DNA from: JAYPWI01 sp964629575
GTDB lineage: Bacteria; Actinomycetota; Acidimicrobiia; Acidimicrobiales; Poriferisodalaceae
NCBI GenBank assembly: GCA_964629575.1
Contig: CAZVUM010000014.1
Span: forward strand, 1 to 64,000
Direction: 5' to 3'
Length of the DNA stretch: 64,000 bases
Of this stretch, positions 25,393-34,024 are shown piece by piece. Position 1 is the stretch's first letter. Every line of letters starts with the position of its first letter. A program made the position numbers and the translations under genes. The notes beneath the pieces are model-generated. The model ran no database searches. It saw only the letters and a program-made list of their open reading frames with translations, and was not told the origin of the DNA.

Positions 25393-26238
25393 CTATCGGC
25401 TCCACGTGCTGGCTCCATAGAACGCCACCCCCACGGCGATCACGCCGATGACGAAAAGAAGCAGCCACTGTCGTGCATGGTCGGTGCGTGTGAGCCGACG
25501 GCGTTGATCACCGACGGCGATGCCAGCGAAGACACCTGCGACCAGCCCGCCGAGGTGACCACCGATCGAGATGTTCGGGATCAGGAACGAGATCACCACG
25601 TTGATCGCGATCAGGCTGCCGATGCCGTCGTTCCATGGATCGCCGCCACTGAGCTTCTCAGTGAGGAACAGCGCCCCCATGAGGCCATAGACCGCGCCCG
25701 AGGCGCCGACCGTCGGCGAGTTCGGCGACAACAGCAGCGCACCGGCCGAGCCACCCAAGAGCGACACCGCGTAGATCCCACAGAAGCGGGAGACGCCCAC
25801 GACCTGCTCGAGGCGTCGCCCCAGCAAGAACAACATGATCATGTTCATCGCGACGTGGCGGATGTCGGCGTGGAGGAAGGTCCCGGTGACGATGCGCCAC
25901 CACTCCCCCAACACGTCCACTCCGGGGCCCCAGACCGAGTAATCGCGCGTCACCTCGAAACGCAGTGAACTGCCGCCCAACTCGCCGAGTTCGTGTGTGC
26001 CGAAGAACACAGCGACGTTGGCGGCAACGAGAACGAGCGTTGCGGTGACCCTGGGCTGTCGTCCGCTTGCTCGCTGCACGATCCGCTGCTCGCGCTTCGA
26101 CGGCGCCGATGCCTTCACACACTCGAAGCAGTGAGCGCCGACCGAGGCCTGGCGCAGGCACACGTGGCAGGCCGGCCGTCCGCAGCGGGTGCATTGCCGT
26201 CCGGTCTCAACCTCGGTGTGATGGAAGCAGGTCGCCAC
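25393..26238 (-). CDS. rhomboid intramembrane serine protease with N-terminal zinc finger
   Basis: About 281 residues from GTG 26238. The first 40 residues form a B-box-like zinc site (CFHHTEVETGRQCTRCGRPA, then CHVCL and HCFECV). The rhomboid domain has six to seven helices. Its catalytic serine is in VGASGAVYGLMG and the catalytic histidine in GGHLGGLVAG; WWRIVTGTFLHADIRHVAMN is the L1 and helix-2 segment, with the HxxxN pattern in HVAMN. Rhomboids cleave other membrane proteins within the membrane. The substrate is unknown. The exact start is uncertain because the reading frame is open upstream into the neighbouring metallopeptidase gene. Confidence 0.85.
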   Translation of the reverse strand: MATCFHHTEVETGRQCTRCGRPACHVCLRQASVGAHCFECVKASAPSKREQRIVQRASGRQPRVTATLVLVAANVAVFFGTHELGELGGSSLRFEVTRDYSVWGPGVDVLGEWWRIVTGTFLHADIRHVAMNMIMLFLLGRRLEQVVGVSRFCGIYAVSLLGGSAGALLLSPNSPTVGASGAVYGLMGALFLTEKLSGGDPWNDGIGSLIAINVVISFLIPNISIGGHLGGLVAGVFAGIAVGDQRRRLTRTDHARQWLLLFVIGVIAVGVAFYGASTWSR

Positions 26239-26267
26239 AGACTGCGAAGGTAGATCGCCCGCCGCGA

Positions 26268-27503
26268 CTATGCGCAGGCGGTGATTCGCAGCAGCTCGCC
26301 GATCTGGTCCACGCTCGCCGATCCGTGGGCGTCTGCGAAGTCCTGGAGTCCGGTACGCATCCGGTCCTCCGCGTCGGGTTCGGCGAGAACGTCCGCGCGG
26401 AGGCAGATGCTCTCGCCGTCGCGCCACACCACGTAGCGGTCGCCGCCCCACCCACGCGCCATCACCTGCGCGGCAGACCTATCGACGTCGAGGAGCATTT
26501 CGAACAGCCCGCTGGCCCCGATCACGCCCTCGGTCAGAACGGGTCCGTCGGCGGGCGGGTTGTCTACCGGCACGGGGAGGTCTCCGTTGTCGTACGCGCT
26601 CGGTTCGAAGATGTGCTCCCCGCTGCGCGGAAGGTCGAGGTAGGCGGCGTCGATGCCATCGGTTCCCGCTGTGTCGACGAGTCCTTCGACGAACGCAGGG
26701 CCCAAGATGTAGGGCAGCGAGATGTCGATCAGCAATATGTCGGGAATGCCAGCAACGTCGATCCCCGCCCCGAACTCCGCTTCACGGCGCCGCAGCTCGA
26801 CGATCTCCTCGGAGTCGAGCGTGCCGACCCACTGCTCCTCCACCCAGCTCGCCGTTCCCTCCACGAGGCCGATGAAGCCGAACTGGGCCTCTGTGTCCTC
26901 GCCCTCCATCAGGTCCACCCGATCGAGGTCGAAGTGCTGGTCGTCGAGGGCGTGTGTGAGCTCGTGGACGAGGGTGGACCGAACGAAGGGATCCAGCGCG
27001 ACGCCGCGCATCACGAGCTCGTCGGTCTCGGGGTCGTAGAACCCCAGGACACCACCGGCCAGGGCCTGGCGAACGAGCGCCTCGAGATCGGTTTCGGCTG
27101 GGATCAGCCTGAGCGCGCGCCAGACGAGTGCGACCTCGGCGAGCTCTCCGGAGTCGAGATCCTCCTCGATACCGGTGAGGATGCGCTCCTCGAAATCCTC
27201 GTCCGTCAGAAAGGTCACCTTGACCGGCTCGAGGAACGGGAGGCCGCGAATGCGTTCGGTCTCTGCCGACAGGGCAGCGATCTCGTCCGAAAGGTCGCCC
27301 TGCGCCTGTGGATCCCCAGCCATCGCCTCGGTGTCGGGGATGGGAGTCGACGTCTGCGGAGTCGAAGTCGGCACGCCGAGCGTGCTCTCGTCGTCACCAC
27401 CTCCCGCCGCAACCATTCCCACCACCACCGCGACTGTGACGAGGGTCGCGACGGCAGCGAGGATCCAGAAACGAGAGGAGGACTGCGGCGCAGTGGGATC
27501 CAT
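26268..27503 (-). CDS. membrane-anchored HELTH metallopeptidase-like protein
   Basis: A 411-residue protein from ATG 27503 (MDPTAPQSSSRF). One N-terminal transmembrane helix (FWILAAVATLVTVAVVVGMV) is followed by a low-complexity T/P/S linker and an exported domain. VHELTHALDDQHFD carries the HExxH zinc-protease motif at about residue 210. The later acidic stretch GLVEGTASWVEEQWVG has the second Glu (ExxxA) expected of a gluzincin-type third ligand. It is probably an exported zinc peptidase, but no named family was recognised. It lies 29 bp upstream of the rhomboid start on the same strand. Confidence 0.65.
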   Translation of the reverse strand: MDPTAPQSSSRFWILAAVATLVTVAVVVGMVAAGGGDDESTLGVPTSTPQTSTPIPDTEAMAGDPQAQGDLSDEIAALSAETERIRGLPFLEPVKVTFLTDEDFEERILTGIEEDLDSGELAEVALVWRALRLIPAETDLEALVRQALAGGVLGFYDPETDELVMRGVALDPFVRSTLVHELTHALDDQHFDLDRVDLMEGEDTEAQFGFIGLVEGTASWVEEQWVGTLDSEEIVELRRREAEFGAGIDVAGIPDILLIDISLPYILGPAFVEGLVDTAGTDGIDAAYLDLPRSGEHIFEPSAYDNGDLPVPVDNPPADGPVLTEGVIGASGLFEMLLDVDRSAAQVMARGWGGDRYVVWRDGESICLRADVLAEPDAEDRMRTGLQDFADAHGSASVDQIGELLRITACA

Positions 27504-27532
27504 GTGCGGCGAGGGTAGCGGCGCCGTGTTGG

Positions 27533-28930
27533 CTACAGATCGGCGGCGGGGACGGCGGATCGGCCCGTGAACGCGTCGGTGAAGAACTGCGTCGCTGCGG
27601 CCGAGATCGCCATCGACCACGACGGATAGGGATGCGAGGTCTGAGCCAAGCGCCCCACGAACATCTTGGTGCGCACGGCGAGAGCGAGCTCGCTGATCAT
27701 CTCGCCCGCTCGATCGGCAACGACCGTCGCACCGATCAGCTTTCCGCCGCCGGCGCGACCCAACCCACGACGGGGCCCGGCGATGAGCTGAACGAAGCCT
27801 TCCGTGCGTCCGACTGCGATCGCACGGTCCACCTCGGCCATCTCCACCCGGGCAACACGGGCGCCCCGGACGCTCCTGGCGTCGCGCAGCCCGACACCCA
27901 CGTGGCCGACCTCGGGTGAGGTGAAGGTCACCCACGGCACCGCTTCCGGCCTCCAGGTCAGCTTGCGAAAGCGCGCCGGCCCGCCGCCGAACGCGTTGGC
28001 GACGGCGATGTGCGCCATCGTGGCCGCGGCGTGGGTCAGCTGGAGGGATCCAACCGCATCACCGGCCGCCCACACACCCTGAGCCGAGGTAGCGAGATGG
28101 TCGTCGACCTCGATCCAACCCCGGGCGTCCGTGGCAACACCCGCCGCCTCGAGCGCGAGTCCCTCGGTGGCAGGTGCCCTGCCGGTCGCCACGAGCAGCT
28201 CCGCCACGCTCACGGGTTCGGCGTTGGCACCCGAGAGGTCCACGAGAATCTGCCCGTCAGGGGCCCGCGACGCCCGGGTCACCGTCGAGTCCGTCAGGAC
28301 GCGGACACCCCGCCGCTCGAGGCTGTTCCTGACAGCGGCCGCGGCGGCCGCTTCGTCGCGGGGCAGCAGTTGCGCCGCCGCCTCGATCACCGTCACGTCG
28401 GCGCCGAGCTCAGCGAACGCTTGAGCCATCTCACAGCCGATGGGCCCTCCGCCGATGATGCCGAGGTGAGCGGGCAGCGAATCGAGCTCGAAGAGGGTCT
28501 CGTTGGTGAGAAAGCCCGTGTCCCCCAAACCGTCGATCGGCGGAACCGCCGGCCCACTCCCCGCCGCGATCAGGACGTGGCTGCCGGTGAGCGTCCTGCC
28601 CCCGACTTCGACCGTTCGTTCCCCGACGAACCTCGCCCGCCCTTCGACTACCTCGATTCCCTTCGACGCCAGAACGGGCGCAGCCTCTTCTGCGGCGATC
28701 TTCTCGACCCCGGCCCTCACCCGAGCACGGGCGGCCGCGAAGTCGACGCCGTCCGATGCCGCAGCGAGCAGCGCCTTGGACGGCACGCAGCCGGTGAAGG
28801 TGCAGTCGCCGCCCACCGGGCCGTCCTGCACCATCACGACGCGTTGTGCCCTCCAGCGAGCGGCGTAGGCGGCGGCAATTCCCGCGGCGCCACCACCGAT
28901 CACCACCAGATCCGCCTGTTGGTCGCTCAC
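27533..28930 (-). CDS. FAD-dependent pyridine nucleotide-disulfide oxidoreductase (LPD/mercuric reductase-like)
   Basis: About 465 residues from GTG 28930 with a strong Shine-Dalgarno (GAGGAG, 7 nt upstream). FAD motif VVIGGGAAGIAAA lies at the N-terminus, the redox disulfide in GGDCTFTGCVPSK, and the NAD motif in GIIGGGPIGCEMA. The second FAD segment reads VWAAGDAVGSLQLTHAA. The C-terminal active-site stretch reads QTSHPYPSWSMAI, keeping the His but with Met where dihydrolipoamide dehydrogenases have Glu. A role in reducing a disulfide or quinone is likely; dihydrolipoamide dehydrogenase itself is unlikely. No partner genes are nearby. Confidence 0.85.
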   Translation of the reverse strand: MSDQQADLVVIGGGAAGIAAAYAARWRAQRVVMVQDGPVGGDCTFTGCVPSKALLAAASDGVDFAAARARVRAGVEKIAAEEAAPVLASKGIEVVEGRARFVGERTVEVGGRTLTGSHVLIAAGSGPAVPPIDGLGDTGFLTNETLFELDSLPAHLGIIGGGPIGCEMAQAFAELGADVTVIEAAAQLLPRDEAAAAAAVRNSLERRGVRVLTDSTVTRASRAPDGQILVDLSGANAEPVSVAELLVATGRAPATEGLALEAAGVATDARGWIEVDDHLATSAQGVWAAGDAVGSLQLTHAAATMAHIAVANAFGGGPARFRKLTWRPEAVPWVTFTSPEVGHVGVGLRDARSVRGARVARVEMAEVDRAIAVGRTEGFVQLIAGPRRGLGRAGGGKLIGATVVADRAGEMISELALAVRTKMFVGRLAQTSHPYPSWSMAISAAATQFFTDAFTGRSAVPAADL

Positions 28931-29027
28931 GCGATGCTCCTCGTCGCTCGACTCCACCGGTAACACACCTGCCGGCCACACTGTTCCGCCGCTCAACCGA
29001 CCCCCACGAACGGCCGATGTCTCCTAC

Positions 29028-29879
29028 ATGATCCGCCGCCTCCTCGCGGCAGCGCTGCTATTTCTCGGCGCTGCCATCGCGAACGTCGGCATCCTCGCGT
29101 GGTGGTTCGACCGCGAGGTCACCGATCCCGAACGCGTGCGGGAGATGGCCGCGGCGGTCCTTCGATCTCCGGAGATCCGCGAAGAGCTGGCACCGATGCT
29201 CCTCGAACAGGCGACGGCCGACCTCCAGCTCAGCGAGGCGGACGTGACCGCCCTGACCGATGTCGTCGAATCGACACTGCTCGATCCGGCCTACATAACG
29301 AACTACGCGGACACGCTCGAGGACATCTATCGCTCCATCTTCGAAACGGGAGAGCCGGCCGGCATCGGATTCGAAACCGACGAGCTCGAGCAAGGCCTGC
29401 TCGACAAGCTCGCGGTCGTCGATCCTCGTTTGGCGGAGGCAGTCGCAAACATCGACCTCCCCGCGACCATCGACTTCGACATCGACTCCCTTCCCGACCT
29501 CGCCGCCTTGGAGGATGGGCTCGGCACTGGCTGGCGGATCGCGCTGTGGGCGGGCGGTGCTCTCCTCGTGGCGGGGATCGTCGTCCATCCGCGCTCGGCA
29601 GTCGCCTTGAGACGGATCGGGATCCTGTTCCTCGCCTTTGCGGGGCTGCAGGCCTTGGCGGTGTGGCTGATCACCGAGTGGGCGGCGCCCAATCTGCCCC
29701 TGGGCGACTTCGACGCTCTGACCGCCGCAACAGCCGGCATCGTCCTCGCCAGCCTCACAGCACAGGCCATCGTCCAGGCCGTCGCGGCTGGAATCGTCGC
29801 ATCGGTGGCGCACCTGGCGATCTGGGTGCCCCGGTTGGTCGCACCGTTCCGAGCCGTCACCGCCACAATGGGTGGATGA
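29028..29879 (+). CDS. integral membrane hypothetical protein
   Basis: A 283-residue protein. One N-terminal helix (LLAAALLFLGAAIANVGILAWW) is followed by an extracytoplasmic domain of about 145 residues rich in acid residues (VRSPEIREELAPMLLEQA region, IDLPATIDFDIDSLPD). Three more helices lie at about residues 165-260, including IALWAGGALLVAGIVV and LTAATAGIVLASLTAQAIVQAVAAG in parts. No family was recognised. Its stop overlaps the start of the M18 aminopeptidase (ATGA), so the two are translationally coupled. Confidence 0.6.
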   Translation: MIRRLLAAALLFLGAAIANVGILAWWFDREVTDPERVREMAAAVLRSPEIREELAPMLLEQATADLQLSEADVTALTDVVESTLLDPAYITNYADTLEDIYRSIFETGEPAGIGFETDELEQGLLDKLAVVDPRLAEAVANIDLPATIDFDIDSLPDLAALEDGLGTGWRIALWAGGALLVAGIVVHPRSAVALRRIGILFLAFAGLQALAVWLITEWAAPNLPLGDFDALTAATAGIVLASLTAQAIVQAVAAGIVASVAHLAIWVPRLVAPFRAVTATMGG

Positions 29880-31171
29880 CAGCCGACGCGATTGCCGGGA
29901 GCGCCGTCCTCGACGGCCTCCTCGCCTACATCGACGCCTCTCCTTCGCCGTTCCACGCGGCCGAAAGCGCCTCAGATCGATTGGCTGGGGCCGGCTTCGT
30001 GGAGACCCAACCGGACCAGTCGATTCCCGACGGCGCGATGGTGACGCGGCGGGGCGGCTCGGTGGTGGCGGTGCGATCTGGGCAGATCACCGACATCGAG
30101 GCGCTCGAGTTCCGGCTCGTCGGAGCCCATACCGACAGCCCGAACCTGCGCATCAAGCCCCAGCCCGACACAGGAGCTGTCGGCTACCGACAGCTGGGCG
30201 TCGAGGTCTACGGAGGCGTGCTCCTCAATTCGTGGCTCGACCGCGACCTCGGCCTGTCCGGCCGGGTGGCGATCTCCGATGCCGATGGCGAGCGGGTGGT
30301 GCTCGTGCGAATCGACGAGCCACTCTTGCGGGTCGCCCAGCTCGCCATCCACCTCGATCGCGATGTCAACGAGGGGCTCAAGCTCGACCGCCAGGCCCAC
30401 CTCGCCCCGATCTGGTCTCACGGTGAGGTCGAAGAAGACGGCTTCGGCGAGTTCGTCGCATCTCACCTCGGCGTCACCCGTGACGCGGTCGTCGCGTGGG
30501 ACCTGATGACGCACGACCTCACGCCGTCGACCCGGATGGGACGCGATGGCGAGTTCTATGCGGCGCCGAGGATCGACAACCTGGCCTCATGCCACGCGGC
30601 ACTCGAAGCCCTGATCGCGCTCGATGAGCCGCCCGCCAACGTCGTGGCCGCGGTCGTTCTCTTCGATCACGAGGAGATCGGAAGCGACTCGAGCACCGGC
30701 GCGGGGAGCCCGCTCGTAGGCAACACCCTCGAAAGGGTGGCCGCGTCGCTGGGAGTCGATCGCGACGGATACCTCCGTGCCATCGAGCGCTCCTGGTGTG
30801 TGAGTGCCGACGGGGCCCACGCCGTGCACCCCAACTACATCGATCGGCACGAGCCCCAACACCGGGTGGCGCTCAACGACGGGCCGGTGATCAAGCTCAA
30901 CGCCAACGTGCGCTATGCGTCCGATGCCGACACATCGATGCGGTTCCAGGCGGCCTGCCGCGCCGCGGGCGTGCCGTGGCAGCAATACAGCCACCGCACC
31001 AACCTCGCCTGTGGCTCCACGATCGGGCCGATCACCGCAGCCGGTCTCGGCATCCGCGTGGTGGACGTCGGCAGCGCGCAGCTCTCGATGCACTCGGCGC
31101 GCGAGATGGCGGGGTCTGCCGATCCAGCCCACCTGACCGCCGCGCTGGGAGCCTTTCTGGCGGGAGCCTGA
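29876..31171 (+). CDS. apeB: M18 family aspartyl aminopeptidase
   Basis: A 431-residue M18 aminopeptidase, the usual length for ApeB-like enzymes, which remove N-terminal Asp/Glu. Metal and catalytic residues are visible in VGAHTDSPNLRIKP (His/Asp), DNLASCHAALEAL (bridging Asp), FDHEEIGSDSSTGAGSP (the EE pair), SADGAHAVHPNY and the C-terminal LSMHSAREM (His). The start ATG 29876 overlaps the preceding stop by 4 bp. The same frame is open for 800 bp upstream, but that is a shadow of the membrane protein gene. Confidence 0.92.
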   Translation: MTADAIAGSAVLDGLLAYIDASPSPFHAAESASDRLAGAGFVETQPDQSIPDGAMVTRRGGSVVAVRSGQITDIEALEFRLVGAHTDSPNLRIKPQPDTGAVGYRQLGVEVYGGVLLNSWLDRDLGLSGRVAISDADGERVVLVRIDEPLLRVAQLAIHLDRDVNEGLKLDRQAHLAPIWSHGEVEEDGFGEFVASHLGVTRDAVVAWDLMTHDLTPSTRMGRDGEFYAAPRIDNLASCHAALEALIALDEPPANVVAAVVLFDHEEIGSDSSTGAGSPLVGNTLERVAASLGVDRDGYLRAIERSWCVSADGAHAVHPNYIDRHEPQHRVALNDGPVIKLNANVRYASDADTSMRFQAACRAAGVPWQQYSHRTNLACGSTIGPITAAGLGIRVVDVGSAQLSMHSAREMAGSADPAHLTAALGAFLAGA

Positions 31172-31195
31172 CGGGTCTTGCTTCGGGCCCCGTTT

Positions 31196-31882
31196 TCAGT
31201 GGTGCAGTCGGTCGTGCAGGTGGCTCGAGTCGTTGAACCGGCGGATCGCCCACTGCCCCTCACTCCGGACGATCTGGCTCACCGAGCAGTTGTCTGCACC
31301 ACCGAAGGCAAACGGTCGCGAACGGGCGATCTGGGCGAGCACCACACCGATCACACCCCCGTGCACCGTGCAGAGGACGAGGTCATCGGGATGACGATCG
31401 GCGATCTCCTCGAGAGCCGTCATGCAACGCCCAGCGAAGGCCGCATTGGTTTCGGCACCGGGTATGGCGTCCCACCGCTCCTCGGCGTGCATGCGCTCGT
31501 ACAACGGGTGTCCAGCAGCGGCATGCTGCCGAAGCAGACCGCCCTCCCACTCGCCCAGGTGGACTTCGCGGAGCCGCGGCTCGATGGACACGCTCAGCCC
31601 GACTCTCTCTGCGAGGGGCGCAACGGTCTGCTGCGTGCGTTGCATGCTGGTGGCGTACAGGGCCGAGAAGGGCTCGCCAGCGAGCCGAACAGCGGACTCA
31701 TCGGCCTGTAGTTGGCCCGCCTCCGACAAAGGCGGGTCCCCCTGACCGTCGATCAAGGGGAAGGGCTGACCGGCGACGAACGGGGCCGATGCTCCGTGGC
31801 GCAGCAGCATGATCTCGGTCGAACCAGGTGGCCGCTGCCATCTGTGCTGCGCAAACTGCTCGGGGCCGTCATCGTTGCTCAC
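31196..31882 (-). CDS. histidine phosphatase family protein
   Basis: A 228-residue phosphoglycerate-mutase-like histidine phosphatase. The RHG motif is MLLRHGAS at about residue 28 and the phosphate pocket continues in YATSMQRTQQT. The acid residue lies in REVHLGEWEG and the second histidine in CTVHGGVIG. These enzymes dephosphorylate sugars, nucleotides or phosphoproteins; the substrate here is unknown. GTG 31882 (reading MSNDDGPEQF) is chosen; the longer frame would run into the subtilase gene. It is convergent with the M18 gene, 24 bp away. Confidence 0.85.
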   Translation of the reverse strand: MSNDDGPEQFAQHRWQRPPGSTEIMLLRHGASAPFVAGQPFPLIDGQGDPPLSEAGQLQADESAVRLAGEPFSALYATSMQRTQQTVAPLAERVGLSVSIEPRLREVHLGEWEGGLLRQHAAAGHPLYERMHAEERWDAIPGAETNAAFAGRCMTALEEIADRHPDDLVLCTVHGGVIGVVLAQIARSRPFAFGGADNCSVSQIVRSEGQWAIRRFNDSSHLHDRLHH

Positions 31883-31925
31883 GCCGGCCGACCGTAGCGG
31901 GCCACCCGGAGGCGAAGGCGGGATT

Positions 31926-33953
31926 TCAGTCCTCGACGACCAGCAGATCCACAGCCGATTCGCCATCGGCGAGTTGGGGAGCGCTCGACGCGATGTTCGC
32001 CGCCGTTCCGAAGCCGAAGAGCGCGCCATCGGCGGTGAGGACCACGTATCCGCTGCCGTCGTCGAGGATGCGAACCCGTCGGCCCGGCGCGACCGTTTCG
32101 AGCGGGATGCCCAGTCCCGGAATCGACCCCACGTACGGCACGTCGAAAGTGAAGACACCCCCGTCGGTCGCCACGAGCCAATAGCCGTCGACACCGGCAG
32201 CCATCGACACCACGGGGGCGTTCAGCGCGAGCGCACCCGTCGAGCCGCGGAACACCGCGTCGCCGAACGCGAAGACTCCCCCATCGGCGGCGACGAGCCA
32301 GTATCCGTCTCCGGTCGCTGTCACCGCCATGTCCACGATCGGCTGGTTGAGAACCATCCCACCCGTCGAGCCGTGGAATTCCGCGTCGCCGAACGCGAAC
32401 ACCCCTCCGTCGAGCGCCACCAGCCAGTACCCCCCACCGCTGGGCGTGGCGCTCATTCCGACGATGGGCTGGTTGAGGGCGATGAGGGAGGCATCACCAT
32501 GGTGAGGCGCGTCGCCGTGAGCCACGACTCGACCAGCGGTGTCCACCAACCAGTACCCGTCACCTGACGATGTGGGAGCTCCGCCGATGACCTCACCAAG
32601 TGGATGCTCCGCCGGGACGACGGGCGCCGCGGGTGCCGGAGTGCCGGTCAGCGGGAGGACTCTGCCGTGATCGGTCACGATCCAGTAGCGGGTGCCGGAC
32701 TCGACCGAAGCCGGCTCCTCGACGGGCACTTCGTTCTCTGGCGGATCCAGCGTGATCGCCGGGTCGAGGACGTCGAGGGCGGCCGCGGGGTCGATGAGGC
32801 CGTAGCCGTACTCGGGGTCGTGTCCTTCGTCTCCGAGATCGCGAGCCGTGCTGCGGAGCACGTCCCGAACGTCGCCAGGAGTGAGGTTCGGGTCGGCCTG
32901 AACCAGGAGCGAAACCAGCGCGGCGACCTGCGGCGTGGCCATCGAGGTCCCGCTGAGGAATCGGTACTCGTCGACGGTCGTGCCACCTGCAGACAAGATG
33001 TCGACACCCGGCGCGACCACGTCGAGGTAAGCCCCGAGGGACGATTGGGGCCACCGGAGAAGGTCGGGGCCCACCGCGCCCACCGCAATCACGGTGTCGA
33101 GTGCGGCGGGATAGCGGATCGGGCTCCCGGCGAGGCCGTTGTTGCCCGAGGCGGCGATCACGACCACGCCCGCGGCCTCGGCTTCGGCCACCGCCGCTCG
33201 CAGGGCCCCCGAGTCCAGAGCCGTGCCGAGACTCAGGTTGATGACGTCGGCGTCGTTGGCGATCGCCCAGAGGATCCCTTCGACCACGTCGCTGACGAAC
33301 CCGCCGTTGGACTGGAGGACACGCACCGGCATTACCTGGACACCCGGCGCGGCGCCGTGTCCGCCGCGCCCGTTGTCGCGAGGCGCGGCCAGGACCGTGG
33401 CGACGTGGGTTCCGTGGTCGGCGTCTGCTGTCTCCCACTCGGCGGGGTCGAAGGGACGATCCTCGATCGCATCCCAGCCAGGAACGGTGGGCCCCAGGTC
33501 CTCATGGCCGAGAGCGATCGCCGTATCGACAACCGCGACCACCACACCGGCTCCGTCGGACGTCTCGGGAATGTCTTCGAACGCGACCGTGTCGAGGTGC
33601 CACTGGAGCGTCCGGAGAAAGTCGGCCGATTGCTCGACCCGTCCGTCCCGCTCGGAGACGACGATGTCCGATGCGCCGGCGGCCGCATAGCTCTCGGCGT
33701 CGCCGAACCCGAGCTCGCCTGGCTCGAACACATCGACGACGAGGCTGCCGTCGACCCGGCGCACCACCACCCAGCGCCCCTCCGATTCGTCGTCGACCTG
33801 GGGGGCGGGCTCCGCTGCGCTTCGGCTGACGACGTCCCCGCTGAGAAACGCCGCACACACCAACCCAGCGAGCGCGCCCCCGAACACGTGCCAGAGCCTC
33901 CAGAGGCCGGCACGGGTCAAGAGACGCGCTCGCTGGGGTGTCGGATGGGTCAA
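31926..33953 (-). CDS. S8 subtilisin-like protease with C-terminal propeller-type repeats
   Basis: A 675-residue exported protein. A signal-anchor helix is near residues 22-38. The S8 domain has catalytic Asp143 (VVDTAIALG), His180 (DHGTHVAT) and Ser337 (SGTSMATP), with the oxyanion Asn in AASGNNG. After a Pro/Glu-rich linker (about 415-440) comes a C-terminal region with repeats. These repeat the frame GYWLVAxDGGVFAFGDAxF-GSTG-LNxPIVxM about every 45 residues, at least four times. Such repeats are a hallmark of exported Acidimicrobiia proteins and probably form a beta-propeller or attachment domain. It likely degrades extracellular protein. The gene is the downstream neighbour of the ammonium transporter. 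Confidence 0.88.
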   Translation of the reverse strand: MTHPTPQRARLLTRAGLWRLWHVFGGALAGLVCAAFLSGDVVSRSAAEPAPQVDDESEGRWVVVRRVDGSLVVDVFEPGELGFGDAESYAAAGASDIVVSERDGRVEQSADFLRTLQWHLDTVAFEDIPETSDGAGVVVAVVDTAIALGHEDLGPTVPGWDAIEDRPFDPAEWETADADHGTHVATVLAAPRDNGRGGHGAAPGVQVMPVRVLQSNGGFVSDVVEGILWAIANDADVINLSLGTALDSGALRAAVAEAEAAGVVVIAASGNNGLAGSPIRYPAALDTVIAVGAVGPDLLRWPQSSLGAYLDVVAPGVDILSAGGTTVDEYRFLSGTSMATPQVAALVSLLVQADPNLTPGDVRDVLRSTARDLGDEGHDPEYGYGLIDPAAALDVLDPAITLDPPENEVPVEEPASVESGTRYWIVTDHGRVLPLTGTPAPAAPVVPAEHPLGEVIGGAPTSSGDGYWLVDTAGRVVAHGDAPHHGDASLIALNQPIVGMSATPSGGGYWLVALDGGVFAFGDAEFHGSTGGMVLNQPIVDMAVTATGDGYWLVAADGGVFAFGDAVFRGSTGALALNAPVVSMAAGVDGYWLVATDGGVFTFDVPYVGSIPGLGIPLETVAPGRRVRILDDGSGYVVLTADGALFGFGTAANIASSAPQLADGESAVDLLVVED

Positions 33954-34024
33954 GGGCGGTCAACCTAGGCCGGGCTGCGACGAACGCTCAAAGTGAACAG
34001 TTCGTCACCCAACGACCGCCGGGG

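Noticed and set aside
29099..29875. Upstream frame joined to the M18 aminopeptidase
   Set aside because: Arg-rich shadow of the membrane protein gene. The aminopeptidase begins at ATG 29876 with a 4-bp overlap.
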